From contig JAHAYQ010000273.1 of NCBI GenBank assembly GCA_018384465.1, forward strand, positions 1-7,048: DNA of 7,048 nt. The letters are read 5' to 3'. This stretch comes from Myroides sp. Its GTDB lineage: Bacteria > Bacteroidota > Bacteroidia > Flavobacteriales > Flavobacteriaceae. This document shows positions 1 to 7,047 of the stretch, in pieces. Under the pieces are notes generated by a model, which did no database searches, was not told where the DNA came from, and saw only the letters and a list, made by a program, of their open reading frames with translations. How positions within the stretch are numbered: position 1 is the first letter of the stretch; each line of letters begins with the position of its first letter. A program made the position numbers and the translations under genes.

Positions 1-977
1 TCTCTATCTTCTAACGGTTGGCGCATTACTTCTAAGACCTCGCGTTTAAATTCTGGCAATTCATCTAAAAACAGTACGCCATTATGTGCCAACGAAATTT
101 CCCCCGGTTGTGGGTAACTGCCTCCACCTACCAAAGAAACAGATGAAGCAGTATGGTGTGGTGCTCTAAACGGTCTTTTCTTAATTAACCCTACATTTTG
201 TGCTTTGCCAACCACACTGTGAATCTTTGTGGTCTCTAACGCTTCGTCTAAAGTCATTGGAGGTAAAATACTTGGCAAACGTTTAGCTAACATAGTTTTA
301 CCTGAACCTGGTGGGCCAATCAATAAAATATTATGCCCACCTGCAGCGGCAATTTCCAAAGCTCTTTTAATGTTTTCTTGTCCCTTTACTTCAGCAAAAT
401 CTAAGAGCGAAAAATCGTTCGTAACATCAAAAACTTCTTCCTGAATAATTTCAACGGGCTGCAATAAGGTTGTGCCTTCAAAATGATCAATTAAATTTGA
501 AATATTTTCTACAGAATACACCTTAATGCCTTCTACAATGGCAGCTTCTTGTACGTTTTCTTTGGGAAGATAAATTTCAGAAAACCCATCAGCTTTTGCT
601 TGAATTGCAATAGGCAACGCGCCTTTTATAGGTTGCACAGATCCATCTAATGAAAGTTCACCCATAATCATACAATCAGAAAAATCGGATTTCTTTAATT
701 GATTCGACGCCGCTAAAATACCAATAGCCAAAGGCACATCATAGGCAGATCCTTCTTTGCGCAAATCGGCAGGCGCCATATTAATAGTGATTTTTTTTCC
801 AGGTAATTGTTGACCAATGTTCGACAAAGCAGCCGCAATACGATAACTCGATTCTTTCACAGCATTATCAGGCAAGCCCACTAAATGGTAACCAATACCT
901 TTATCAATATTTACCTCAATTGTAATGGTGGTAGCACTTATCCCAAAAACGGCACTGCCAAATATTTTTACAAGCAT
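1..977 (-). CDS. yifB: YifB/ComM-family Mg-chelatase-like AAA+ ATPase, C-terminal part cut off by the window edge
   Basis: The minus-strand frame is open from ATG at 977-975 to position 1, giving about 325 residues of a family that is usually about 510 long; the window edge removes the rest, including the Mg-chelatase C-terminal domain. Residues ~20-142 form the ChlI/Lon-protease-like N-terminal fold, with the family-typical NMAPADLRKEGSAYDLPLA at 66-84. The AAA+ core begins near residue 190, with Walker A GPPGSGKT at 221-228, the family motif RPFRAPHHTASS, and Walker B VLFLDE at 301-306 (Asp305, Glu306). The start is fixed by the conserved opening MLVKIFGSAVFGI. No Shine-Dalgarno precedes it, as is normal in Bacteroidota. 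ComM of Vibrio and Haemophilus is a hexameric helicase that aids branch migration during natural transformation; whether this protein does that here is inference, since yifB is widespread in bacteria not known to be competent. It is divergent from the efflux operon and probably functionally unrelated. I found no frame break. Confidence 0.95.
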   Translation of the reverse strand, partial: MLVKIFGSAVFGISATTITIEVNIDKGIGYHLVGLPDNAVKESSYRIAAALSNIGQQLPGKKITINMAPADLRKEGSAYDVPLAIGILAASNQLKKSDFSDCMIMGELSLDGSVQPIKGALPIAIQAKADGFSEIYLPKENVQEAAIVEGIKVYSVENISNLIDHFEGTTLLQPVEIIQEEVFDVTNDFSLLDFAEVKGQENIKRALEIAAAGGHNILLIGPPGSGKTMLAKRLPSILPPMTLDEALETTKIHSVVGKAQNVGLIKKRPFRAPHHTASSVSLVGGGSYPQPGEISLAHNGVLFLDELPEFKREVLEVMRQPLEDR

Positions 978-1002
978 ATCAATTCATTTCTTGTTTAAAA
1001 AT

Positions 1003-1047
1003 AGTCTTTTTTTAGTAAATAATGTGGATTAATTACACAAAAAGACT
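1003..1047. repeat. Inverted repeat, 9-bp arms
   Basis: AGTCTTTTT at 1003-1011 is the exact reverse complement of AAAAAGACT at 1039-1047, with 27 nt between. The arms lie 26-70 nt upstream of the yifB start codon, so they would be in its promoter or 5' leader. The arms are A/T-rich, so the fold is weak as RNA. A regulator-binding dyad or chance is equally possible. Confidence 0.45.
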
Positions 1048-1082
1048 CATTCTTATTAAAGTAGAGAAAAAATGAGTGTAAT
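1032..1082. repeat. Interrupted inverted repeat ATTACAC...ACTCATT / AATGAGTGTAAT
   Basis: The right arm AATGAGTGTAAT (1071-1082) is the reverse complement of ATTACACTCATT. The left side carries the same letters split by a 6-nt insert: ATTACAC (1032-1038), then ACTCATT (1045-1051). The uninterrupted core is 7 bp (1045-1051 with 1071-1077) around a 19-nt loop. It shares positions 1045-1047 with the other dyad, so the two hairpins cannot form fully at once. It sits between divergent genes, so it is not a transcription terminator for either. Confidence 0.4.
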
Positions 1083-1111
1083 TTAATTAACAAATTGTTA
1101 GGATATGACCA

Positions 1112-1131
1112 GCTGTTTTCCGCTGTTCTCC
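1112..1131. repeat. Tandem imperfect 10-bp direct repeat
   Basis: GCTGTTTTCC (1112-1121) is followed immediately by GCTGTTCTCC (1122-1131), 9 of 10 positions identical. The period matches one helical turn, so both copies present the same DNA face. It stands out as the most G+C-rich patch of an otherwise A/T-rich spacer and lies about 65 bp upstream of the -33 element. A binding site for a transcription factor is a reasonable guess, but no factor is identified. Confidence 0.4.
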
Positions 1132-1164
1132 CATTATTTACCTCTAAAGCTTTAAAGTTCCGTT

Positions 1165-1191
1165 AAAAAAACGTAGAAAAAAGAATAAAAA
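1165..1191. promoter_or_regulatory. Phased A-tracts upstream of the efflux promoter (UP-like or bent DNA)
   Basis: A-runs begin at 1165 (7 nt), 1177 (6 nt) and 1187 (5 nt), spaced 10-12 bp apart. Such phasing with the helical turn is the classical pattern of intrinsically curved DNA. The block ends five bases before the TTTG of the putative -33 element, where an UP-like element for the RNA polymerase alpha subunit would lie. Its role is inferred from position only. Confidence 0.35.
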
Positions 1192-1195
1192 TTAC

Positions 1196-1223
1196 TTTGG
1201 CAACGTACTTGAATGTATATTTG
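1196..1223 (+). promoter_or_regulatory. Putative Bacteroidota primary-sigma promoter of the efflux operon
   Basis: TATATTTG at 1216-1223 matches the Bacteroidota -7 consensus TAnnTTTG perfectly. TTTG at 1196-1199 fits the -33 element. The spacer of 16 nt is slightly shorter than the range usually described. Transcription would begin around 1228-1232, leaving a leader of roughly 13-17 nt before ATG 1245. This placement makes the upstream in-frame TTG at 1197 non-coding, because it would lie before the transcript starts. Confidence 0.6.
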
Positions 1224-1244
1224 TCTTACTTACCGCATTATATC

Positions 1245-2402
1245 ATGAAATTAATAGAATTTAATAAAAGACATCGAACAGCTTTTTGTGCTGCCTTAAT
1301 TGCTTGTGCTGGTTTAATTACCTCATGCCACAATACCATTGGTGCTGACAAAGATACTTCGAACGATTTAACCTTGCCCGCCATAAAAATTGATACCACT
1401 ACTGCACTGATTACAAAAGATTATATGGGTAGTATTGAAGGTAAAATAAATGTAGAACTACGTCCGCAGGTAGAAGGAATTTTACAAGAAATCTATGTAG
1501 ACGAAGGTGACTATGTAAAAGCTGGACAGTCTTTATTCAAGATTGATGCATCGGCTTATAATGAAATGTACAACAATGCGTTAGCTAATGAAAATGTTGA
1601 ACGTGCTAAATTAAAAAATGCTAAATTAGAAATTGATCGATTAAAACCATTAATTGATAATGAAGTAATTGCGCCGGTACAGTTAGAAAAAGCTAAATCA
1701 GATTACGAAGTGGCAAAAGCTAATTTGGCAAAAGCATCGGCTGCTGTTGGATCGGCTCAAATTAATGTTGATTTTACAGTAATTAAAGCGCCAGTTAGTG
1801 GATATATTGGTCGTATTCCTAAGCGCGTTGGTAATTTAGTTTCTAAATCAGATAAAGAACCTTTAACTTATCTATCTGATGTGAGTGAAGTTTTTGTGTA
1901 TTTTGCTATGAGTGAAAGCGATTTTCTGCATTTTTCTAAAGCGCAAAACTCTGAAAATGATTCATTGGCACTTCCAACTTCCTTAGGAAAATTGCTGCCC
2001 GAAGCCTCGTTGATATTAGCAGATGGTATTGAATATCAAGAAAAAGGAAAAATTGATGCTATTAGCGGACAGATAAATAAAAGTACCGGAGCTATTTCGT
2101 TGCGTGCTAGTTTTCCAAACTCTGAAGATTTAATGCGCTCAGGAAATACTGGAACTATTAAAATACAAGAAACCCGTAAAAATGTTATTCTTATTCCACA
2201 AGAAATAACCACCAATATTCAAGATAAAACCTTTGTGCATTTATTAAGCGAAGAAAACAAAGTGATTTTAAGAGAGATCAAAATTAACGGAGTAGCCGAT
2301 AAGAACTTCATTGTTTCAGATGGCTTAGATCGTAACGACGTGGTGATTAAAACAGGGTTCAATAAACTTTCTGAAGGTATGCGCGTGATTCCGCAACTCT
2401 AA
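1245..2402 (+). CDS. RND efflux pump periplasmic adaptor (membrane fusion protein), lipoprotein
   Basis: This 385-residue protein is the HlyD/AcrA-type adaptor that bridges the inner-membrane transporter to the outer-membrane channel. The N-terminus is a lipoprotein signal: positively charged residues 8-11, a hydrophobic stretch 13-25, and lipobox Ile25-Thr-Ser-Cys28. The order is first half of the biotinyl-lipoyl domain (VELRPQVEG from residue 70), helical hairpin (~104-177, alternating charged and aliphatic residues, with turn LIDNEVIAP), second lipoyl half IKAPVSGYIGRI (180-191), then the beta-barrel and membrane-proximal domains to the C-terminus, including the family pattern TGAISLRASFPN. 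Length is normal. ATG 1245 is chosen over in-frame TTG 1197, which would add 16 residues ahead of a perfect signal peptide and overlaps the promoter. There is no Shine-Dalgarno. No known surface-export signal follows Cys28, so it should face the periplasm. It is first in the operon, 15 nt before the transporter gene. Substrate is not predictable from this subunit. Confidence 0.94.
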   Translation: MKLIEFNKRHRTAFCAALIACAGLITSCHNTIGADKDTSNDLTLPAIKIDTTTALITKDYMGSIEGKINVELRPQVEGILQEIYVDEGDYVKAGQSLFKIDASAYNEMYNNALANENVERAKLKNAKLEIDRLKPLIDNEVIAPVQLEKAKSDYEVAKANLAKASAAVGSAQINVDFTVIKAPVSGYIGRIPKRVGNLVSKSDKEPLTYLSDVSEVFVYFAMSESDFLHFSKAQNSENDSLALPTSLGKLLPEASLILADGIEYQEKGKIDAISGQINKSTGAISLRASFPNSEDLMRSGNTGTIKIQETRKNVILIPQEITTNIQDKTFVHLLSEENKVILREIKINGVADKNFIVSDGLDRNDVVIKTGFNKLSEGMRVIPQL

Positions 2403-2417
2403 CCAAATTCATTTTTT

Positions 2418-5400
2418 ATGCTTAAGAAAATCATTACCAGACCTATTTTGTCTGCCGTAATATCTATTATATTGGTATTATTAGGTGTTATTGGAAGTCA
2501 ACTACTTTCCATTACTCGTTTTCCTGAAATTGCGCCGCCCAGTGTTACAGTAAGTTTATCATATCCGGGTGCAAGTGCAGAAACAGTAGCAGAAAGTGTG
2601 CTGCTTCCTATAGAAGAAGCCATTAACGGTGTAGACGGTATGACCTATATTGCTTCTAAAGCAAGTAATAGTGGGTCGGGAACCATCACCATCAATTTTG
2701 AAGCGGGAACAAATCCAGATCAAGCAGCCGTAAATGTGCAAAACAGAGTTTCAAAGGCTACAGGACAAATTCCCAGCGAAGTAAATGAAGCCGGAATTAC
2801 GGTATCGCCAAGACAAAGCGGTAATATTATGACTATTAATATTTACAGTGATCATCCCGAAGAAATTTACGACGAAACTTTTTTACAAGCATTTTCTCAA
2901 ATAAATCTTAACCGTGAATTGTTACGGGTGCCAGGTGTGGCTGCCGTATCACGGGTTGGTGCGAGAGATTATTCTATGCGTACATGGTTAAATCCAGAAA
3001 AATTGGCTTTGTACAACGTTACACCTCAAGAAGTAATTGCAGCTATTAAAGATCAGAGTTTTGAAATTGCCCCAGGTAAGTTTGGAGAAACATCTGATGA
3101 GGTTTTTGAAACAACATTACGTCACAGTGGCCGTTTTAATTTACCCGAAGAATATGAAAGTTTAGTGATAAAAACCAATGAAGACGGCTCGTTTTTATTC
3201 TTAAGAGATATAGCCCGTGTAGAATTTGGCGCATCAAATGTAGGAAGCGATAACAGTGTAAATGGCTTTCCGGGGTTAACTTTAAACATTACACAAACCA
3301 GCGGATCTAACGCCAGAGATATTGATGTAGGTATTCGCGAGGTATTAGATAAAGTGTCAGAAACTTTTCCTAACGGTATTAAATATGACATTACTTATTC
3401 GGTTAAAGATCAAATTGATGAATCAATCAGTCAGGTAAAAAACACCATTTTTGAAGCGTTTATTTTAGTATTCATCATTGTTTTTATTTTTTTACAAGAC
3501 TTTAGATCTACCTTAATTCCTGCAATAGCTATACCTGTTTCATTATTAGGTACGTTGTTTTTTATTTATCTATTAGGGTTTTCTATTAACGTGCTTACTA
3601 TGTTTGCATTGGTACTTTCTATAGGTATTGTGGTAGATGATGCGATTGTTGTTGTTGAGGCAATTCACGAAAAAATGCACCAAACGGGACTCACCGCCAA
3701 ACAGGCTACGTTAGAAACAATGGGTGAAATTACAAGTGCTATTTTATCAATCACAATGGTGATGGCGGCCGTATTTTTACCAGTTGGCTTTATGCAAGGT
3801 CCGTCGGGTATTTTTTATCAACAGTTTGCTTATACGCTTGCTATTGCTATTTTAATATCAGCGGTTAACGCACTTACTTTTACGCCAGCTTTGTGCGCAT
3901 TATTTTTAAGACGCGGCCATAGCATACAAAAAGATATAAAATTTAAAGGTGATCGCAGACCTAAATTTATTAAGAGCTTTGATAAATCTAAAAAGAAATT
4001 CTTTAAAAAGTTTAATGATTACTTTGATAAATTCACGCATTTTTATGTGCGTATTGTTCAAAATCTTTTAAAGAAAACTACATGGACGCTTTTAGGAATG
4101 GTAGGTGTAATTTTATTAGGAATTGTATTAATGATGCGTACACCAAGCAGCTTTATTCCTACGGAAGACGATAGCTTTTTAACCTATTCTATCACTATGC
4201 CAGCCGGAGCTTCATTGGCACGTACCAAAGTGGTATTGGCACAAGCAGACAGTATTTTAAAAAACCGACCAGAAATTGCGGGTATGACTAATATTTCTGG
4301 ATACAACGCAATTGATGCAGCTACAAGTCCATCCTTTGCGGTGGGATACATTAATTTAAAACCACATAAAGAACGAGGTGAAATTAAAAATGTTAATGAG
4401 ATCATTAGCTTGTATCAAACGGAATTAAATAAATTGAACGAAGGTAAATTCAGTGTGTTTCCACGACCAACCGTACAAGGATTTGGAGATTTTAGTGGCG
4501 TTGAGTTTGTTTTACAGGATCGATTAAATACCGGTTTTGATAAATTTGACGAAAAAGCACAAGAATTGATTAAGGAATTGAATAATCGTGAAGAAATTAG
4601 TAATGCTTTTACGTCATTTAATGCCAATTTTCCGCAATATGCCTTAGATATCGATTATATCAAAGCGAAGGCATTAGGGGTGAATATAAAAGATTTAATG
4701 AATACAATTAGAGCCTACTATGGTCGGGTTCAAGCTGGAGATTTTTCTCGATTTGGTCGACAGTATCGCGTGTATATGCAAGCCGATGTTGATTTTAGAA
4801 ATGCACCCGAAACCTTTAATTCTATTTTTGTAAAAAATAAAAAAGGTGAAATGTTGCCTGCTAATACGTTGGTTAAACTGCGTAAAGTATATGGTCCTGA
4901 AACTGTAAATAGATATAATTTATTTAATGCTATTTCTATAAAAGCTACACCAGCAGAGGGTTATTCAACTGGTGATGCCATAAAGGCCGTAGAAGAAATA
5001 GCTAAAACCCTGCCAGGCAACTACTCGTACGAATTTACCGGAATGACCTTGGAAGAAAAATCATCTGGAAATCAAGCACTTTATATTTTTGGTATTAGTT
5101 TCTTGTTTGTTTATTTCCTTTTAGCAGCACAATATGAAAGTTTCTTGCTTCCGCTGGCTATTTTAATATCGGTGCCTACAGGATTTTTAGGTGTGTACGG
5201 ATTTATTAATCTGGCAGGATTAGAAAATAACATCTATGTACAAGTAGGTTTGATTATGCTGATTGGACTTCTTGCAAAAAATGCTATCTTAATTATAGAG
5301 TTTGCTCTGCAACAACGTAAAAAGGGTATGCAGATTGTACAGGCAGCAGTTGAAGGAGCAAAAATGCGTCTGCGTCCTATTTTAATGACATCGTTTGCAT

Positions 5401-5594
5401 TCATCGCCGGACTAATTCCATTAATGTTTACCGTTGGACCATCGGCGATAGGAAACCATTCAATCAGTATCAGTGCAGCAGGCGGTATGTTTATAGGAGT
5501 TATTTGTGGAATTTTCTTTATTCCCGTATTGTTTTATGTGTTTCAAACATTAGACGAGCATTTAAAATCGAAAATTACTTATGAAGAAGAATAG
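2418..5594 (+). CDS. HAE1-family RND multidrug efflux transporter, inner-membrane permease (AcrB-like)
   Basis: This 1058-residue protein (AcrB is 1049) is the proton-driven pump of the tripartite complex, expected as a trimer in the inner membrane. TM1 is at ~9-32, a porter domain follows, TM2-TM6 span ~342-496, TM7 ~556-574, then a second porter half and TM8-TM12 (~887-1037). The proton relay is intact: Asp407 and Asp408 in TM4 (GIVVDDAIVVVE, same numbering as AcrB), Lys954 in TM10 (LLAKNAILIIEF; AcrB K940), Arg984 and Thr991 (AcrB R971 and T978). The loop after TM6 (~498-555) is about 16 residues longer than in AcrB and very lysine-rich. The distal-pocket phenylalanines and glycine-rich switch loop of AcrB are largely replaced (residues ~624-642), so drug specificity should not be copied from AcrB. 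Organic, amphiphilic or bile-salt-like compounds are plausible substrates, but this is inference. There is no Shine-Dalgarno before ATG 2418. The 3' end overlaps the next gene by 14 nt. Confidence 0.96.
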   Translation: MLKKIITRPILSAVISIILVLLGVIGSQLLSITRFPEIAPPSVTVSLSYPGASAETVAESVLLPIEEAINGVDGMTYIASKASNSGSGTITINFEAGTNPDQAAVNVQNRVSKATGQIPSEVNEAGITVSPRQSGNIMTINIYSDHPEEIYDETFLQAFSQINLNRELLRVPGVAAVSRVGARDYSMRTWLNPEKLALYNVTPQEVIAAIKDQSFEIAPGKFGETSDEVFETTLRHSGRFNLPEEYESLVIKTNEDGSFLFLRDIARVEFGASNVGSDNSVNGFPGLTLNITQTSGSNARDIDVGIREVLDKVSETFPNGIKYDITYSVKDQIDESISQVKNTIFEAFILVFIIVFIFLQDFRSTLIPAIAIPVSLLGTLFFIYLLGFSINVLTMFALVLSIGIVVDDAIVVVEAIHEKMHQTGLTAKQATLETMGEITSAILSITMVMAAVFLPVGFMQGPSGIFYQQFAYTLAIAILISAVNALTFTPALCALFLRRGHSIQKDIKFKGDRRPKFIKSFDKSKKKFFKKFNDYFDKFTHFYVRIVQNLLKKTTWTLLGMVGVILLGIVLMMRTPSSFIPTEDDSFLTYSITMPAGASLARTKVVLAQADSILKNRPEIAGMTNISGYNAIDAATSPSFAVGYINLKPHKERGEIKNVNEIISLYQTELNKLNEGKFSVFPRPTVQGFGDFSGVEFVLQDRLNTGFDKFDEKAQELIKELNNREEISNAFTSFNANFPQYALDIDYIKAKALGVNIKDLMNTIRAYYGRVQAGDFSRFGRQYRVYMQADVDFRNAPETFNSIFVKNKKGEMLPANTLVKLRKVYGPETVNRYNLFNAISIKATPAEGYSTGDAIKAVEEIAKTLPGNYSYEFTGMTLEEKSSGNQALYIFGISFLFVYFLLAAQYESFLLPLAILISVPTGFLGVYGFINLAGLENNIYVQVGLIMLIGLLAKNAILIIEFALQQRKKGMQIVQAAVEGAKMRLRPILMTSFAFIAGLIPLMFTVGPSAIGNHSISISAAGGMFIGVICGIFFIPVLFYVFQTLDEHLKSKITYEEE
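5581..5594 (+). promoter_or_regulatory. 14-nt gene overlap, likely translational coupling
   Basis: The sequence ATGAAGAAGAATAG contains both the start of the outer-membrane factor gene and the TAG stop of the transporter gene, in different frames. The purine-rich stretch encodes the end of one protein (Tyr-Glu-Glu-Glu, with the Tyr codon starting at 5580) and the start of the next (Met-Lys-Lys-Asn). Ribosomes ending at 5594 are well placed to reinitiate at 5581, which would keep channel and pump synthesis linked. Confidence 0.6.
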
Positions 5595-7047
5595 TCAATA
5601 TATAAAAAATATAAGTTTAAGTTTGTTGGCAGCAGCAGGTATTGCTTCTTGTAATAGCGTAAAAAATTCTTACGAATACAATATAAACGTACCCGAAAAT
5701 TATGTGTATACAGATACTGTTTCTGCGTACGATTCTATTACTATAGCGGTAATTCCTTGGAAAGATTTTTTTAACGATGAGCAGTTAACTTTGCTAATTA
5801 ATAAAGCAATTGAATATAATTTTGATATGCAAACGGCTTTAAAAAATATAGAAATTGCTCAGTTAAAAGCTGATCAGGCAAAGCTAAATTGGTTGCCAAG
5901 TGTTGATGCTACTCTAGCTAATAGAGCTTATCAATACCGTTCGGAAGATTTTTATAGTTCAGCATCTTCACGTTATTATGCAGAAAAGGGTACTGAGGCC
6001 CCCAGCAGTTTGTATAATTATACCATGCAAAACATCAGTGGTATTTCGGTAAGTTGGGAAGTTGATATTTGGAGAAAATTCAGAGATCAAAAGCAAATAG
6101 CTTTAAACAATTATCTACAAACCGAAGAAGCTCGGAAGGCAATTCAAACAAACCTTATTGCTCAAATCGCCGAAGGTTATTACAATTTAATTTTGTTAAA
6201 CGCGCAGTTAGATGTGGCTCAAACCAATTTTGAATTAAGTAAAAACACCCTAGAAATAGTACAGTTGCAGTACGAAGCTGGTCAGATTACCGCTTTGGCA
6301 AAACAACAAACCAAATCGCAAATGCTTACAGCACAAGCGCTAATTCCTTCTTTGAAACAACAAATAGCTTTGCAAGAAAATCAAATAAATTATTTAACAG
6401 GTAGTTTTTCACAAGAAATAGACATTTCGTCAAAGAAATTAGAAAACTACTTTTATTTAGATGTATTGTCAGAAGGCGTGCCATTGCAACTTTTACAAAA
6501 CCGACCAGATATCCGATCGGCTGAATTAGAATTATTATCTGCTAATTCCAATGTAGGTTTAGCGCAAAAGCAAAAGTATCCATCAATTAAGATTGATTTA
6601 GGTGGTGGCGTAAACAGCATGTTACCCGAAAATTGGTTCAATATACCTGGTGCTTTATTTGGATCGGTAGTTGGTGGTATAACAGCGCCCGTATTCAATA
6701 AGAAAAAATTGAGAACCAATCACGAAGTGGCTATGGTAGAACGAGAAAAAACAGAAATAAATCTGCAGAAAACCGTTCACAAAGCCATTAATGAAGTAAC
6801 TGATGCTTTAATTTTAATAAAAACGATTGATGAACAGTTAGAAATTGCCGAAGAGCAAGTGGTGAATTCAAGCTTGGCAGTTCGTCAGTCTAACTTGTTG
6901 TTTAATAGTGGATTCGCTACTTATTTAGAAGTAATCAATGCCCAGCGAAGTGCCTTAGAAAACGAACTGAATTTAAACCGGATACGTAAAAACAAATTAG
7001 CGGCAAGGGTACAGCTTTACAAAACCTTAGGCGGTGGTTGGCAGTAA
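5581..7047 (+). CDS. RND efflux outer-membrane factor, NodT/OprM-type lipoprotein (TolC family)
   Basis: This 488-residue protein, complete to the TAA at 7045-7047, forms the outer-membrane exit channel, expected as a trimer of beta-barrel plus long periplasmic alpha-barrel. It begins with a lipoprotein signal, lipobox Ile21-Ala-Ser-Cys24. Two OEP repeats follow: ~68-265 and ~298-482, rich in long amphipathic helices. Family hallmarks are WEVDIWRKFR at 159-168 (compare WELDLWGR), NRPDIRSAE at 307-315, and the C-terminal LYKTLGGGW at 479-487. Length is normal for the family. ATG 5581 is required because later starts would lose the signal peptide. The start codon lies inside the transporter gene, in another frame, with no Shine-Dalgarno, so translation is probably coupled to termination of the upstream gene at 5594. 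No surface-export motif follows Cys24, which fits a periplasm-facing lipid anchor. The window ends one base after the stop, so a terminator or further operon genes cannot be assessed. Confidence 0.95.
   Translation: MKKNSQYIKNISLSLLAAAGIASCNSVKNSYEYNINVPENYVYTDTVSAYDSITIAVIPWKDFFNDEQLTLLINKAIEYNFDMQTALKNIEIAQLKADQAKLNWLPSVDATLANRAYQYRSEDFYSSASSRYYAEKGTEAPSSLYNYTMQNISGISVSWEVDIWRKFRDQKQIALNNYLQTEEARKAIQTNLIAQIAEGYYNLILLNAQLDVAQTNFELSKNTLEIVQLQYEAGQITALAKQQTKSQMLTAQALIPSLKQQIALQENQINYLTGSFSQEIDISSKKLENYFYLDVLSEGVPLQLLQNRPDIRSAELELLSANSNVGLAQKQKYPSIKIDLGGGVNSMLPENWFNIPGALFGSVVGGITAPVFNKKKLRTNHEVAMVEREKTEINLQKTVHKAINEVTDALILIKTIDEQLEIAEEQVVNSSLAVRQSNLLFNSGFATYLEVINAQRSALENELNLNRIRKNKLAARVQLYKTLGGGWQ

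Larger units (their letters stand above)
978..1244. other. Divergent intergenic regulatory region (267 bp) between yifB and the efflux operon
   Basis: No credible gene was found here. The region lies between two divergent start codons, so it must supply promoters for both directions. Reading left to right it holds two overlapping inverted repeats (1003-1082), a tandem 10-bp repeat (1112-1131), a 10-bp palindrome TAAAGCTTTA (1145-1154), phased A-tracts (1165-1191) and a Bacteroidota-type promoter (1197-1223). For yifB the best -7 candidate I can see is TATTTTTA on the minus strand (1003-996), one mismatch from TAnnTTTG and about 19 nt before the ATG, but I see no convincing -33 partner. No tRNA, riboswitch or small ORF is recognisable. 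Confidence 0.8.

Noticed and set aside
229..444. Plus-strand 71-codon open frame
   Set aside because: It lies antisense within the well-supported yifB frame, over the Walker A region, and its translation resembles no protein I know.
1045..1082. Hairpin read as a rho-independent terminator
   Set aside because: It lies between divergent genes with nothing converging on it, has an A/T-rich stem and lacks a proper U-run after the stem.
1161..1173. CGTT/AACG mini-hairpin
   Set aside because: Four-bp arms around an A-run are too short to separate from chance.
1197..1244. TTG 1197 as the start of the adaptor gene
   Set aside because: It puts 16 extra residues before a clear lipoprotein signal peptide and overlaps the predicted promoter.
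2559..4627. Minus-strand open frames of 60-89 codons inside the transporter gene
   Set aside because: They are shadows of a strongly conserved coding frame, with no recognisable domains or start context.
6453..6719. Minus-strand 88-codon open frame within the outer-membrane factor gene
   Set aside because: It is antisense to conserved OEP sequence, including the RPDIR motif, and looks like a chance frame.
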